From NCBI GenBank assembly GCA_964617995.1, contig CAZTXD010000044.1, positions 1 to 24,490 on the forward strand: a DNA stretch of 24,490 nt, in the 5' to 3' direction. Each line of letters starts with the position of its first letter. Position 1 is the first letter of the stretch. The notes below the pieces were generated by a model that was not told the origin of the DNA, ran no database searches, and worked only from the letters and a program-made list of their open reading frames with translations. The stretch comes from CAZTXD01 sp964617995. Its GTDB lineage: Bacteria; Actinomycetota; Acidimicrobiia; Spongiisociales; ZC4RG35. The translations under genes and the position numbers were made by a program. Below are positions 15,718 through 22,628 of the stretch, one piece after another.

Positions 15718-17790
15718 GTGGGCCTCGAGCTTTCCATGCTGGCTTCCGGACCTCGTCAGGTTCTGGAGTTGCTGGCTGTGATGGATCAGAGGACCGATCC
15801 CAGCGACCTGGCCGAGGTGTTGGGTTGGGAACTCGCCGAGGTCGGGCGTGTCCTAGAGGAGTTACACGTCTCGAACCTCGTCAGAGAAGAGGCGACAGGT
15901 CGCGGATTCATCTATGAGATCTCCCACCCTCTCATTCAGGAGACCATCTACGAACTCGTGGGGGGAGCGAGGCGGATGGCCCTGCATCGAGCGGTGGCGC
16001 GGGTCCTGAGGGACCGTGGTCGCATCGGGGCGGCAGCAGCCCACTTCGCTCGATCTGCGATGGTGGCCGACGACGAATCCCTGGACGCTCTCTGCGGTGC
16101 CATCAGCGAAGCCGAGAGCCAAGGCATGTACCGAGAGGCCCTTGAGATACTGGGTGGCCTTCCGGACGTCCTCGAGCGGGGCGACAGCCGCTGGTTACGA
16201 GTGTTACGCGCCATCACCTGGCAGGCCGACTGGGTCGTCGACCACCTGGCGGAGGGAGATGCCGAAGGGGCCATCACGACCATGCGTCGCATCGAGGAGG
16301 CGAGCCGGAACCACCACGATCTCGTCGCGCAGGGAATCGTCCAGTTCCATCTAGCCAGCTTCCTGTCCATCGGCGCCGGTCGCCTCGACGAAGCAGCATC
16401 GGCCTGCCGGCGCGCCATCGACCTGTTCGAGGCGGCGGGAGAGAAGGACCGTGCCCTGCTCGCTCGGAACGAAATGGTCTGGATCTCATCCTGCGCCGGC
16501 GAACTGGAGCATTCCAACGACCTGGCAGCCCGGGTGCTCATCGACGCCGACAGCAACACCGATCCTCTCGTCATGAACCACGCGGCGGGTTGCCGCGCCT
16601 ACACACTCGGCCTCATGGGACAGTTCTCCGATTCGGAGGCACACTATGAGACCGCCGAACGGATCGCCGTCGACAACGGGATGACCTACCGGAGGATATG
16701 GGGACTCGCCCAGCGCAGCCTGGAGCTCTCGTTGAGCGGCAGGCTGACCGAAGCCGAGCGACTGGTCGAGGAAGCCATCGAGGCCGACTACACCCTCGCC
16801 TGCGACGCGGTGGCGTTGGAGCGGCTGGCACATGTCCGGTGGCTGCAGGGCAGGCTGGTCGAGTGCACCCGTCTCATCGATGAGTCCGGCGCCCGGCGAG
16901 CATTTCGGGGAAGCCGCCGCCGGGCCTGGGCGCTGGCCCTCTCCGCCCGGGCTTTGGGTGAGATGGGGCACCTGGCCCGAGCCGAGCGCCAACTGGATCA
17001 AGCGAGGGAGACCTACCAAGGTGACGAGATCCTCGACTGGACCGCGTGGTGCCACTGGACCGGTGGCTATCTGTCATTCGTGAGAGGCGATGCCGTGGGG
17101 GCGTTGGGTCACTATGAGGCGGCCCTCATGCGCTACCGGAACATGGGAGCACGCGCACTGGAGGGACTCGTCCTGGTCGATATGGCCGAAACGGCCTTGG
17201 AAGCAGACGAGTACGGTGTAGTGGCTTCCGCCACCATCCGGCTCCGGGAGATCGCGGGAGGGGTGGGAGGCGAGCTCCATCCGCTTCTTGCCGACATCGG
17301 AGAGGCGGTTCTCGCGCTCACCGGCTCGAGGACGAGCCTGGACGCACCGATCTCTGCAGTCCAACTACTGGAAGATCGCGGCTACAGGCTGCTGGCTCAC
17401 AACACCTCCTATCTGGTTGGAAGGATGCTGGTAGAGCGGGGGGACGATCGTGGGCCAGAGTTCCTCGAGAGGTCGGCGCGGATCGCCGACGAGTGCGGGG
17501 CAGCGTGGCGGAGGGATCGGGCCCTCAAGTCGCTCGGCGAGACCGGCTCCGCCGGGCGTCGGGCGACAGGCGCCATCCTCGGCCCTCAGGCCCTGACGCC
17601 GAGGGAGAAAGAGGTGGCGGAGCTGGCGGCGAAGGGTTACACCGCCTCGCAAATCGGGGAGCGGCTGTTCGTGGGGACACGCACCGTCGAGAGCCACCTG
17701 GCCAACATCTATCCCAAGCTGGGTGTCACGTCCAAGCAGGAACTGACGATCCGGGCAGCCGACCTGGGCCTGGATCGACCATCTCCGTAG
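15718..17790 (+). CDS. LuxR-family ATPase regulator, C-terminal part with TPR-like region and LuxR HTH
   Basis: Homologous coding begins at 15622 (LFALSLIDAL), in a different frame from the ATPase part. GTG 15718 is only the first start codon after the shift. The 690 residues comprise the end of the ATPase module (winged-helix-like, RERVGLELSML...), a long alpha-helical repeat region resembling TPRs (about 100-600), and a C-terminal LuxR helix-turn-helix (LTPREKEVAELAAKGYTASQIGERLFVGTRTVESHL). The stop codon overlaps the regulatory half-site found before the haemoglobin gene. The pair of matched promoters next to it (haemoglobin and DUF4242) makes this the likely activator of both, if it is intact. 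Confidence 0.88.
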   Translation: MGLELSMLASGPRQVLELLAVMDQRTDPSDLAEVLGWELAEVGRVLEELHVSNLVREEATGRGFIYEISHPLIQETIYELVGGARRMALHRAVARVLRDRGRIGAAAAHFARSAMVADDESLDALCGAISEAESQGMYREALEILGGLPDVLERGDSRWLRVLRAITWQADWVVDHLAEGDAEGAITTMRRIEEASRNHHDLVAQGIVQFHLASFLSIGAGRLDEAASACRRAIDLFEAAGEKDRALLARNEMVWISSCAGELEHSNDLAARVLIDADSNTDPLVMNHAAGCRAYTLGLMGQFSDSEAHYETAERIAVDNGMTYRRIWGLAQRSLELSLSGRLTEAERLVEEAIEADYTLACDAVALERLAHVRWLQGRLVECTRLIDESGARRAFRGSRRRAWALALSARALGEMGHLARAERQLDQARETYQGDEILDWTAWCHWTGGYLSFVRGDAVGALGHYEAALMRYRNMGARALEGLVLVDMAETALEADEYGVVASATIRLREIAGGVGGELHPLLADIGEAVLALTGSRTSLDAPISAVQLLEDRGYRLLAHNTSYLVGRMLVERGDDRGPEFLERSARIADECGAAWRRDRALKSLGETGSAGRRATGAILGPQALTPREKEVAELAAKGYTASQIGERLFVGTRTVESHLANIYPKLGVTSKQELTIRAADLGLDRPSP

Positions 17791-17840
17791 CCATCTCCGT
17801 ATCGACTACGGGTGTGCCCCGCGCCCCGGTCACCTAGGTT
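17784..17840 (+). promoter_or_regulatory. Haemoglobin promoter with LuxR-type operator (module copy 1)
   Basis: TCCGTAGCC (17784-17792) is followed after two bases by CTCCGTA, which opens the inverted repeat CCGTA-TCGAC-TACGG (17797-17811). A -10-like TAGGTT sits at 17835-17840. The repeat ends 58 bp before the haemoglobin ATG. The same elements occur with identical spacing before the DUF4242 gene on the other strand. The repeat lies next to the expected -35 position, as for an activator touching RNA polymerase. The first half-site overlaps the stop codon of the LuxR gene. Confidence 0.75.
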
Positions 17841-17869
17841 CGCTCCTCGTAGTCGTAGAGAGGAGCAGA

Positions 17870-18232
17870 ATGTCGCTGTACCAGGAGCTTGGTGGATCAC
17901 AGGCAGTGGAGATGGCACTCGACCGGTTCTATCAGAAGGTGATGGACGACCCGAGGGTCAACCGCTACTTCGGTGACATCGCCCTCGACGAGTTGAAGGG
18001 CAAGCAGCGGGCGTTCCTCACCATGGCGTTCGGAGGCCCCAACGAGTATCAGGGGCGTGACCTGCGAGCTGCTCATGCCGCCCCCAGGGCGGAAAGGCTC
18101 GACGAAGCAGGATTCGAGGTCTTCATGGATCACTTCCGAGCCACATTGGAGGAACTGGGGGTGGGGGACGATCACGTGTCCCAGGTGATGGCGATCGCCT
18201 ACTCAGGCCGGGACGACGTCCTGGACACCTGA
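17870..18232 (+). CDS. Truncated haemoglobin, group I
   Basis: This 120-residue protein matches the trHb group I pattern: MSLYQELGG start, the FY pair of helix B (Y21 at position B10), FLTMAFGGPNEYQGRDL, and proximal haem His69 in LRAAH. The length is normal for the 2-on-2 globin fold. AGAGGAG precedes the ATG at good spacing. Such globins bind O2 and often detoxify nitric oxide. The promoter carries a LuxR-type inverted repeat identical in sequence and spacing to that of the DUF4242 gene, so the two are probably co-induced. A strong hairpin terminator follows. Key haem-binding residues appear intact. Confidence 0.95.
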   Translation: MSLYQELGGSQAVEMALDRFYQKVMDDPRVNRYFGDIALDELKGKQRAFLTMAFGGPNEYQGRDLRAAHAAPRAERLDEAGFEVFMDHFRATLEELGVGDDHVSQVMAIAYSGRDDVLDT

Positions 18233-18252
18233 CACGCCACCGACATACGCGA

Positions 18253-18285
18253 AGAAGGGGACCGGCCCCGAGCCGGTCCCCTTCT
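18253..18285. terminator. Hairpin terminator between converging haemoglobin and DUF4242 genes
   Basis: A 14-bp perfect stem (18253-18266 with 18272-18285, AGAAGGGGACCGGC and its complement) has a CCCGA loop. It lies between two converging genes and can act for both strands. The 3' side ends in CCCCTTCT rather than a long U run. Confidence 0.85.
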
Positions 18286-18305
18286 GTGCGGCCGGTCGAT
18301 GATGA

Positions 18306-18554
18306 CTACCGGCCCTCTTGGACCGTCAGGATCTCGTCCGCCACGAGCCCGTGGGAGTCGCGGTGCACCGCCTCGGCTGCCTCCTTGGAGGGGGCATCCA
18401 CCAGACAGAACACCGTTCCTGCCTCCTGGCTGAACCAGTATCTGAGGTAGTTGGCTCCGTGACGCTCCTGAACCTCGAGGTCTCGCTCGTGGGCGCCGGC
18501 CAGGGCGTCGGGGTCGATCCCATCCATCCTGTGGATGTCCATGAAGAGCGGCAT
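18306..18554 (-). CDS. DUF4242 protein, SCO4226-like nickel-binding family
   Basis: This small protein of 82 residues starts at ATG 18554 after an excellent AAGGAGG site. A longer upstream frame exists but is not needed. The sequence fits the DUF4242 pattern: MPLFMDIHRM, AHERDLEVQERHG, then FCLVDAPSKEAAEAVH and the final ADEILTV. The known member SCO4226 binds nickel. Potential metal residues here are H22, C50, H64 and H68. The role in the cell is unclear. The promoter module is shared with the truncated haemoglobin on the other side, pointing to a joint response (possibly redox, NO or metal stress). Confidence 0.85.
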   Translation of the reverse strand: MPLFMDIHRMDGIDPDALAGAHERDLEVQERHGANYLRYWFSQEAGTVFCLVDAPSKEAAEAVHRDSHGLVADEILTVQEGR

Positions 18555-18583
18555 CTGATCCTCCTTCTCGTCGCTCCCGCTCG

Positions 18584-18640
18584 AACGTATCGGAAGGGGG
18601 TACCTGGGGCTTCCGTATCGACTACGGAGGGGGCTACGGA
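18584..18640 (-). promoter_or_regulatory. DUF4242 promoter with LuxR-type operator (module copy 2)
   Basis: Read on the minus strand, TCCGTAGCC (18640-18632), two bases, then CTCCGTA opens CCGTA-GTCGA-TACGG (18627-18613). A -10-like TACGTT follows at 18589-18584. The repeat ends 58 bp before the ATG, and the -10 offset is 24 bases from the repeat end, exactly as in copy 1 at 17784-17840. Confidence 0.75.
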
Positions 18641-18678
18641 TCCATGGCGGACCGTCACGGCACCTTCGTGGTGCCCTC

Positions 18679-19614
18679 TTGGTGCGGCCACCTTCTCCCG
18701 ATGGGACCAATAGACTCGTAGCCGATCTCTCGGACAGTCTGGTGGGATTTCGCTCACGACGCCTCAATCGGATTGGCAGGGCCGGCTTGGTGGTCGGGTC
18801 GGCCATTGTGGCTGTCGGCCTTGCTGCCCTGGTGCTCGAACTCGGAGGTTCCGACAGCCCCGGCGGAGGTGCTGAAGTGGACACTCTGTCCGAGGCGGCT
18901 GCCCAGGGCGACGTCGATCGAGCTCGTGAACTTCTCCGAGAGGGCGCTGACCCTGACGAGCCCCGTCACTACGGCTTCACGCCGGTGATGAGGGCCGCGA
19001 TAGGCAACCATGTGCGGATGATCGAGCTGCTACTCGATGCGGGAGCTGATCTCGCTGCCGTCGACCCCAACGGGCTGACCGCCTGGCATCTGGCCGCACG
19101 TGTGGATGCCACGGAGGCGCTCGAGGCTCTCATGGCGGCCGGCGCCGATCTGGGCGTTCGGTCACGCGACGGTATGAACGCCCTGGACCATGCTGCCTCG
19201 GCCGGAAGCGTCGATGCGATTGCCGTTATCGCCGCCACCGGGATCGACCTCGATGCTCAATCCGAGACTCGCACCCAGGGGCACGGCTACCCCGTCGATG
19301 AAGGCTCCACCGCTCTCTCCATCGCGGCCCGAGCCGGTCAGATCGAGGCAGTAAAGACACTTCTCGAGCTGGGCGCGAACGTCGACGCTCCTTCGGCGTT
19401 TGAGCAGACTCCATTGCTGATGGCCATCGTGTCGGGACAGCCACCCGAGCTGGTTTCGGTTCTGCTTGATGCCGGCGCCGACCCGACCGTGCGGGCTAGA
19501 TGTCGTGCAGGGTGTTCGATCGACGAGGGCGACGCACTGCAGTGGGCCCACCGACTGGGCCATCCCGGGGTGATCCCACTACTCGAAGCCGCCATCGCCG
19601 AACGGGACTCATGA
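18679..19614 (+). CDS. Ankyrin-repeat protein with N-terminal membrane anchor
   Basis: Up to 311 residues; the start is uncertain. TTG 18679 and GTG 18682 open the frame without a ribosome site, and GTG 18742 would still keep the transmembrane helix. A hydrophobic segment (GLVVGSAIVAVGLAALVLEL, about residues 36-55) should anchor it, with the repeats probably outside the membrane. About six ankyrin repeats follow, with typical phrases such as AAAQGDVDRARELLREGADPD, MIELLLDAGADLAAVDPNG and AVKTLLELGANVDAPS. Ankyrin repeats bind proteins, but the partner is unknown. It is divergent from DUF4242 and shares the intergenic region, though the -10 module there faces DUF4242. Confidence 0.85.
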   Translation: MVRPPSPDGTNRLVADLSDSLVGFRSRRLNRIGRAGLVVGSAIVAVGLAALVLELGGSDSPGGGAEVDTLSEAAAQGDVDRARELLREGADPDEPRHYGFTPVMRAAIGNHVRMIELLLDAGADLAAVDPNGLTAWHLAARVDATEALEALMAAGADLGVRSRDGMNALDHAASAGSVDAIAVIAATGIDLDAQSETRTQGHGYPVDEGSTALSIAARAGQIEAVKTLLELGANVDAPSAFEQTPLLMAIVSGQPPELVSVLLDAGADPTVRARCRAGCSIDEGDALQWAHRLGHPGVIPLLEAAIAERDS

Positions 19615-19633
19615 CGCGACTCCGCTCGTGACT

Positions 19634-19963
19634 TCAAGCTGGGTGTGCCACCGTCACATCCCGGGGATCGAGCGATGTACCGCGGAGGAACTGCACCTGC
19701 ACGTACTTGGTGTAACAACGGAATGACAGGAACCAGCCCTCGTCCTTGTGGCCGTAGAACGGCTGGTTCCATTTCACCGCCTTGTGTACGTCGGGGACCG
19801 TGCGCACGATGAGGTCATCGAGGCGTTCTCCAATGTCTCGTTTCCAGCCGGGCATGGCAGCGATATAGTCCTGCACCAGGCCGTTTCCCTCCCCCTTGGG
19901 GATCTGCGGGTTCCCGCCTGAGAGCAGCTTCGGCCCGGCGTCGTCCTTGTTGCGATCAGTCAT
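19634..19963 (-). CDS. DUF1801 protein, C-terminally short
   Basis: This 109-residue protein matches the DUF1801 family (YdhG-like): KLLSGGNPQIPKGEG, YIAAMPGWKRDIGERLDDLI, VKWNQPFYG and FTKYV-like RCYTKYVQVQFLRGTSLDP. Relatives normally go on for about 30 residues with a conserved 'vRYLdI' tail. Here the protein ends 9 residues after SLDP (RDVTVAHPA), and no other frame restores the tail. The gene seems to have lost its 3' end, close to the ankyrin gene stop. The family is found near VOC/AraC genes, as here. It is 79 bp downstream of the split VOC gene. The function is unknown. Confidence 0.8.
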   Translation of the reverse strand: MTDRNKDDAGPKLLSGGNPQIPKGEGNGLVQDYIAAMPGWKRDIGERLDDLIVRTVPDVHKAVKWNQPFYGHKDEGWFLSFRCYTKYVQVQFLRGTSLDPRDVTVAHPA

Positions 19964-20042
19964 CGGGTTGCCTCCTGTATGCGATCCGGGTCAGCCGCCG
20001 GGATGCTCTCGAGTGCGTCGAACCAAAAACTGTCGGCCGACT

Positions 20043-20405
20043 TCATGTCGACTGCCACACGAATCCGTCCGGGTCGGTGAAGGGCCCGGCATCGCTGCCA
20101 ATCAAGAGCCGATGCGATCCGGTGCCGTCGGCGGACACGCCGGCGAGCTTGGCGAGGGCACGACGCTTGTAGAGCGCCAGCTTGACGGGACCTGTGTCGA
20201 ACTCGACATACCTCCGGCCATAGACCCTATCCACGGCGAATCCGCGGTCGACGTAGAACCGCTTGCTCGCAGCCACATCCGCCACTCCCAGCTGGAGCAC
20301 GACCTCGTCGACCTGTTGGGTGGCCGGGCCGGTGTCCTTCTTCGCCGACGACGCCGCCGTCCAGATCGTCCCATCCGGAGCCTCTACCAGCCGCCGTAAC
20401 CCCAT
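20043..20405 (-). CDS. Two-domain VOC (glyoxalase-like) protein, C-terminal part (frameshifted)
   Basis: The frame reads APDGTIWTAASSAKKDTGPATQQVDEVVLQLGVADVAASKRFY...GSDAGPFTDPDGFVW, the second VOC domain of a two-domain protein. The nominal ATG at 20405 lies inside the previous frame's coding sequence, so it is probably not a real start. It continues the first domain from GYGG (see 20384-20644) after a one-base shift near 20390. VOC proteins bind metal and act in glyoxalase, dioxygenase or resistance chemistry. Here no function can be assigned. Confidence 0.75.
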   Translation of the reverse strand: MGLRRLVEAPDGTIWTAASSAKKDTGPATQQVDEVVLQLGVADVAASKRFYVDRGFAVDRVYGRRYVEFDTGPVKLALYKRRALAKLAGVSADGTGSHRLLIGSDAGPFTDPDGFVWQST

Positions 20406-20644
20406 AACGACTTCGCGGCCGGTTTGAGCGACACGGCGCCGGCATCCAACGCGGTGCCGATGAGGTCGTCGACAGTGCTCGGCTGGGACGCGATGAGCGA
20501 CAGCGTGAAACCGCGAAAGCCCGTCGTAGGTGCCTCCGAGGCTCGCAGGCGCACCCGAGTGCCCAAGCCGAAGGCGGCGTCGTAGAAGCGCTCGGCGGCC
20601 GTGGTGTCGACCACCTCGATCGTGACATAGTCGATGGTAGCCAT
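20384..20644 (-). CDS. Two-domain VOC protein, N-terminal part (frameshifted)
   Basis: Starting at ATG 20644 (MATIDYVTIEVVDTTAAERFY), this 86-residue frame is the first VOC domain and stops just after SLWGYGGW. Related proteins continue 'GYGG-V-QAPDGTIW', and that sequence is found in the frame of 20043-20405. Adding one base between GGC and TGG near 20390 would join them into a protein of about 200 residues. It is 19 bp downstream of another VOC gene in an AraC-led operon. It is the second frameshift of this type in the window. Confidence 0.75.
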   Translation of the reverse strand: MATIDYVTIEVVDTTAAERFYDAAFGLGTRVRLRASEAPTTGFRGFTLSLIASQPSTVDDLIGTALDAGAVSLKPAAKSLWGYGGW

Positions 20645-20663
20645 GGCAGTCTGAGTCAGGACA

Positions 20664-21068
20664 CTATGCCTGCTCGAGGCGGAGCATGTTGCCTGCCGGG
20701 TCGCGCACCGCGGCGTCGCGGACACCCCAGAACCGGTCGGCCGGCTCCTCTAGCACCTCGACCCCGGGGGCGGAAGCCACCCTCTCGAACGTCGCATCGA
20801 GATCGTCCGTACGGAAGAAGGGGCCGGGCATCTCACCCTTGGCGACCAGGGCGGCAAGAGCGTCCCCATCCTCCTTGGAACGGCCCGCGTACGGCGAAGA
20901 CAACACGATCTGAATCTCGGGTTGGCTGTCGGTGACGAGAGTGATCCACCGGAAGCCCTCGTTTTCGACCTCGTTCTGCACCGTCAGGTCCAGGGTGTCG
21001 CGGTAGAAGCCGAGAGCGGCGTCGGTATCGTCGACGTAGATGTGCACTGTGCTCAGTGATACGGACAT
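20664..21068 (-). CDS. VOC-family protein
   Basis: 134 residues from ATG 21068 (MSVSLSTVHIYVDDTDAALGFYRDTL). The frame continues upstream to 21134 but that part is not family-like. The beta-alpha-beta-beta-beta repeats of the VOC fold are clear: VDDTDAALGFYRDTLDL, then a later half with RTDDLDATFERV and VRDAAVRDPAGNMLRLEQ, typical of a metal-binding VOC C-terminus. It lies 11 bp after the AraC gene and belongs to its operon. Confidence 0.88.
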   Translation of the reverse strand: MSVSLSTVHIYVDDTDAALGFYRDTLDLTVQNEVENEGFRWITLVTDSQPEIQIVLSSPYAGRSKEDGDALAALVAKGEMPGPFFRTDDLDATFERVASAPGVEVLEEPADRFWGVRDAAVRDPAGNMLRLEQA

Positions 21069-21079
21069 GGACACCGACG

Positions 21080-21538
21080 CTAAGAACTCGCCGGGACAAA
21101 TGCTTCTCGAAATCTGCTTTCTTCGTCGCTCCATCGGCGGTTGCGCTTACGCGGCCGAGTAAACACCATCGTCTGACAAGGAGGCAGCGCCCGCAATTCG
21201 TCGTGGTCACGGGCCCGGTATTCACTCGGTGTCTCGCCGACGAGTTCGGTGAACCGGGCCGAGAACGAGCCGAGTGACGTACACCCCACCGCCATGCAGA
21301 CCTCGGTGACCGACAACTCGCCCCGACGCAGCAGCTCCTTGGCCCGCTCGATGCGCCGGCTCATGAGGTAGGAGTACGGTGTCTCCGAGTACACGGCGCG
21401 GAAGCGACGGCTGAAATGCGCCGGCGACATCATCGCCGTCCGAGCGAGCGCCGGCACATCCAGCGGCTGGGCATACTCTCGGTCCATCTGGTCCCGAGCC
21501 CGGCGCAGCCGACGCAGCTCATCCAAATCGACGCTCAC
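21080..21538 (-). CDS. AraC-family transcriptional regulator (short, HTH only)
   Basis: This 152-residue protein starts at GTG 21538 and consists of the double helix-turn-helix of AraC proteins: LDVPALARTAMMSPAHFSRRFRAVY for the first, and SVTEVCMAVGCTSLGSFSARFTELVGETPSEYR for the second. No separate ligand domain exists. The C-terminal 35 residues are basic and variable. It is first in an operon with the VOC genes and DUF1801 and probably controls it, responding to something unknown. Confidence 0.92.
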   Translation of the reverse strand: MSVDLDELRRLRRARDQMDREYAQPLDVPALARTAMMSPAHFSRRFRAVYSETPYSYLMSRRIERAKELLRRGELSVTEVCMAVGCTSLGSFSARFTELVGETPSEYRARDHDELRALPPCQTMVFTRPRKRNRRWSDEESRFREAFVPASS

Positions 21539-21668
21539 ACGGCCAGCCTACCGAACAGGCGTCTGCCCGAAACTCACCCAAGGCGAGAGCGCCAACTCAC
21601 CATTCGGCCTTCGGCTCCGGACCTCGGCAACCCAATGCGATTCGCCGCCAGACTCGACCTCCTTTTGC

Positions 21669-21702
21669 TCCGTACGTCTCCAAGCGGTGTCCACCGGCGT
21701 CC
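21669..21702 (+). repeat. Direct repeat A, copy 1
   Basis: The 34 bases starting TCCGTACGTCTCCAAGCGGT recur at 22622-22655 with three differences, 953 bp away, on the same strand. The two copies enclose the RHH-Doc module, and the second copy adjoins the tRNA fragment and the start of HigB. Confidence 0.8.
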
Positions 21703-21774
21703 CGGAAGTCCACAGGTCCTGGTCCTGAATGATTCCGGGTCCACCGCTATCCACGACCGTCCGGACGAGTCCAC
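21689..21774. repeat. Cluster of GTCCAC boxes at about one-helical-turn spacing
   Basis: GTCCAC occurs at 21689, 21708, 21739 and 21769, and ATCCAC at 21749. The steps are 19, 31, 10 and 20 bases, close to whole turns. Two boxes (AAGTCCACA, GAGTCCACA) resemble the actinobacterial DnaA box TTGTCCACA. This could be an integrase arm or DnaA-binding region of a former mobile element. Confidence 0.5.
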
Positions 21775-21779
21775 AGTGG

Positions 21780-21801
21780 ATGGCTCCCAACTTGGCTCCC
21801 G
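21780..21801 (+). repeat. Direct repeat B, copy 1
   Basis: The block beginning ATGGCTCCCAACTTGGCTCC is identical over 22 bases to 23320-23341, and its first 12 bases are repeated at 22515-22526. It holds two TGGCTCCC units. The three copies separate the two toxin-antitoxin modules. Confidence 0.8.
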
Positions 21802-21812
21802 AACCGAACAGG

Positions 21813-21858
21813 TTGCGTTGTCACGATATTGCGTTGTCACAATATTGCGATATCATGA
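21813..21858 (+). promoter_or_regulatory. Tandem-repeat operator of the RHH-Doc module
   Basis: TTGCGTTGTCACRATA is repeated in tandem (21813-21828, 21829-21844), followed by a weaker third copy (21845-21858, TTGCGATATCATGA). It ends only 4 bp before the antitoxin ATG. Spaced repeats of this kind are bound by RHH antitoxins for autoregulation. Confidence 0.7.
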
Positions 21859-21862
21859 CTTC

Positions 21863-22072
21863 ATGACGAAGCAAACCACTGTCCGCCTGCCCGAGGACCT
21901 CGCCGAAGACGCTGAAACCGTCGCCCGGGTCAAAGGCACCAGCGTCAACACCCTGATCATCGACGCCCTCAGAGCCGAGATCGAACGTGTGCGACAAGAC
22001 GAGGACTTCACCAGCCGCGCCAATCGGCTCCTCGAACGGGACCGGGAGCTGTTGGAACGCCTCGCCCAGTGA
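21863..22072 (+). CDS. RHH-type antitoxin (Doc partner)
   Basis: This 69-residue protein starts at ATG 21863; longer upstream frames run through the operator and are rejected. KQTTVRLPEDLAEDAETVARVKGTSVNTLIIDALRAEIE is a ribbon-helix-helix DNA-binding domain. The charged helical tail (DFTSRANRLLERDRELLERL) would bind and block the toxin. Its stop overlaps the GTG of the Doc gene, so both are made together. Tandem repeats directly upstream are its probable autorepression site. Confidence 0.85.
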   Translation: MTKQTTVRLPEDLAEDAETVARVKGTSVNTLIIDALRAEIERVRQDEDFTSRANRLLERDRELLERLAQ

Positions 22073-22476
22073 CCCGCTACATCATACTGGCGGAATACTT
22101 CTGGTTGGCGGAACAGGTCACGGGAGTGGACGCCGACGTCCTCGCCAAGGCGTCACGGTCCGACTTGGCCGATTCGGCGTTGCATGCTCTCCAGGCCGGG
22201 TTCGGTGACATCGAGTTCCACCCCGACATCTACGACAAGGCCGCCGTTCTCGTCTGCCGGCTGGCATGGAACCATCCCCTTCCCGACGGGAACAAGCGGG
22301 CAGGATGGGCGGCGCTGGCCATGTTCATCGACCTCAACGACGGTATCTGGGACCCCGACCCTCCCGACATCGACCAGGCGGAGGAAGCGATGCTGGCCAT
22401 CGCTGCCGGCGACGTCGACGAGAGCTGGACTGCGGCATGGCTCAGAGAACGCGTCCGGTTCCCTGACCAAGGCTGA
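22069..22476 (+). CDS. Fic/Doc-family toxin
   Basis: This 135-residue protein begins at GTG 22069 inside the antitoxin stop (GTGA overlap). The Fic core motif is NHPLPDGNKRAGW (H69, D73, N75, K76, R77). Doc toxins phosphorylate EF-Tu and stop translation, while other Fic proteins transfer AMP. The Lys after Asn, rather than Gly, and the short length favour Doc. A Leu replaces the usual Phe of HxF. The module lies between two copies of repeat A and looks mobile. Confidence 0.9.
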   Translation: MTRYIILAEYFWLAEQVTGVDADVLAKASRSDLADSALHALQAGFGDIEFHPDIYDKAAVLVCRLAWNHPLPDGNKRAGWAALAMFIDLNDGIWDPDPPDIDQAEEAMLAIAAGDVDESWTAAWLRERVRFPDQG

Positions 22477-22558
22477 GCGAAGGCCGGGCGGGCCAACGCG
22501 CCCAGGTGGCACGGATGGCTCCCAACCGTCAGACAAGGTCGCTCACAAAGGAGAGCCG

Positions 22559-22581
22559 AATCCGTTATGCCACAACGGATT
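22559..22581. repeat. Hairpin beside the tRNA fragment
   Basis: AATCCGTT (22559-22566), a seven-base loop and AACGGATT (22574-22581) form an 8-bp perfect stem. It ends 7 bp before the tRNA fragment. It may be a terminator or part of a recombination site. Confidence 0.55.
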
Positions 22582-22588
22582 CGTAGCA

Positions 22589-22628
22589 CGCTCGGAGGGA
22601 CTCGAACCCCCAACCTTCTGATCCGTAG
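22589..22628 (-). other. 3' half of a tRNA gene (probably tRNA-Arg), likely attachment-site relic
   Basis: Read on the minus strand this is the 3' part of a tRNA: anticodon loop CTACGGA with TCAGA after it, then a T arm with GGGGG-TTCGAGT-CCCTC and acceptor-side bases. The 5' half is missing: the bases before CTACGGA do not pair with TCAGA, and no acceptor 5' strand is found upstream. Half tRNA genes like this are left by integrases that use the tRNA 3' end as attachment site. CTACGGA suggests anticodon ACG. Confidence 0.7.
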
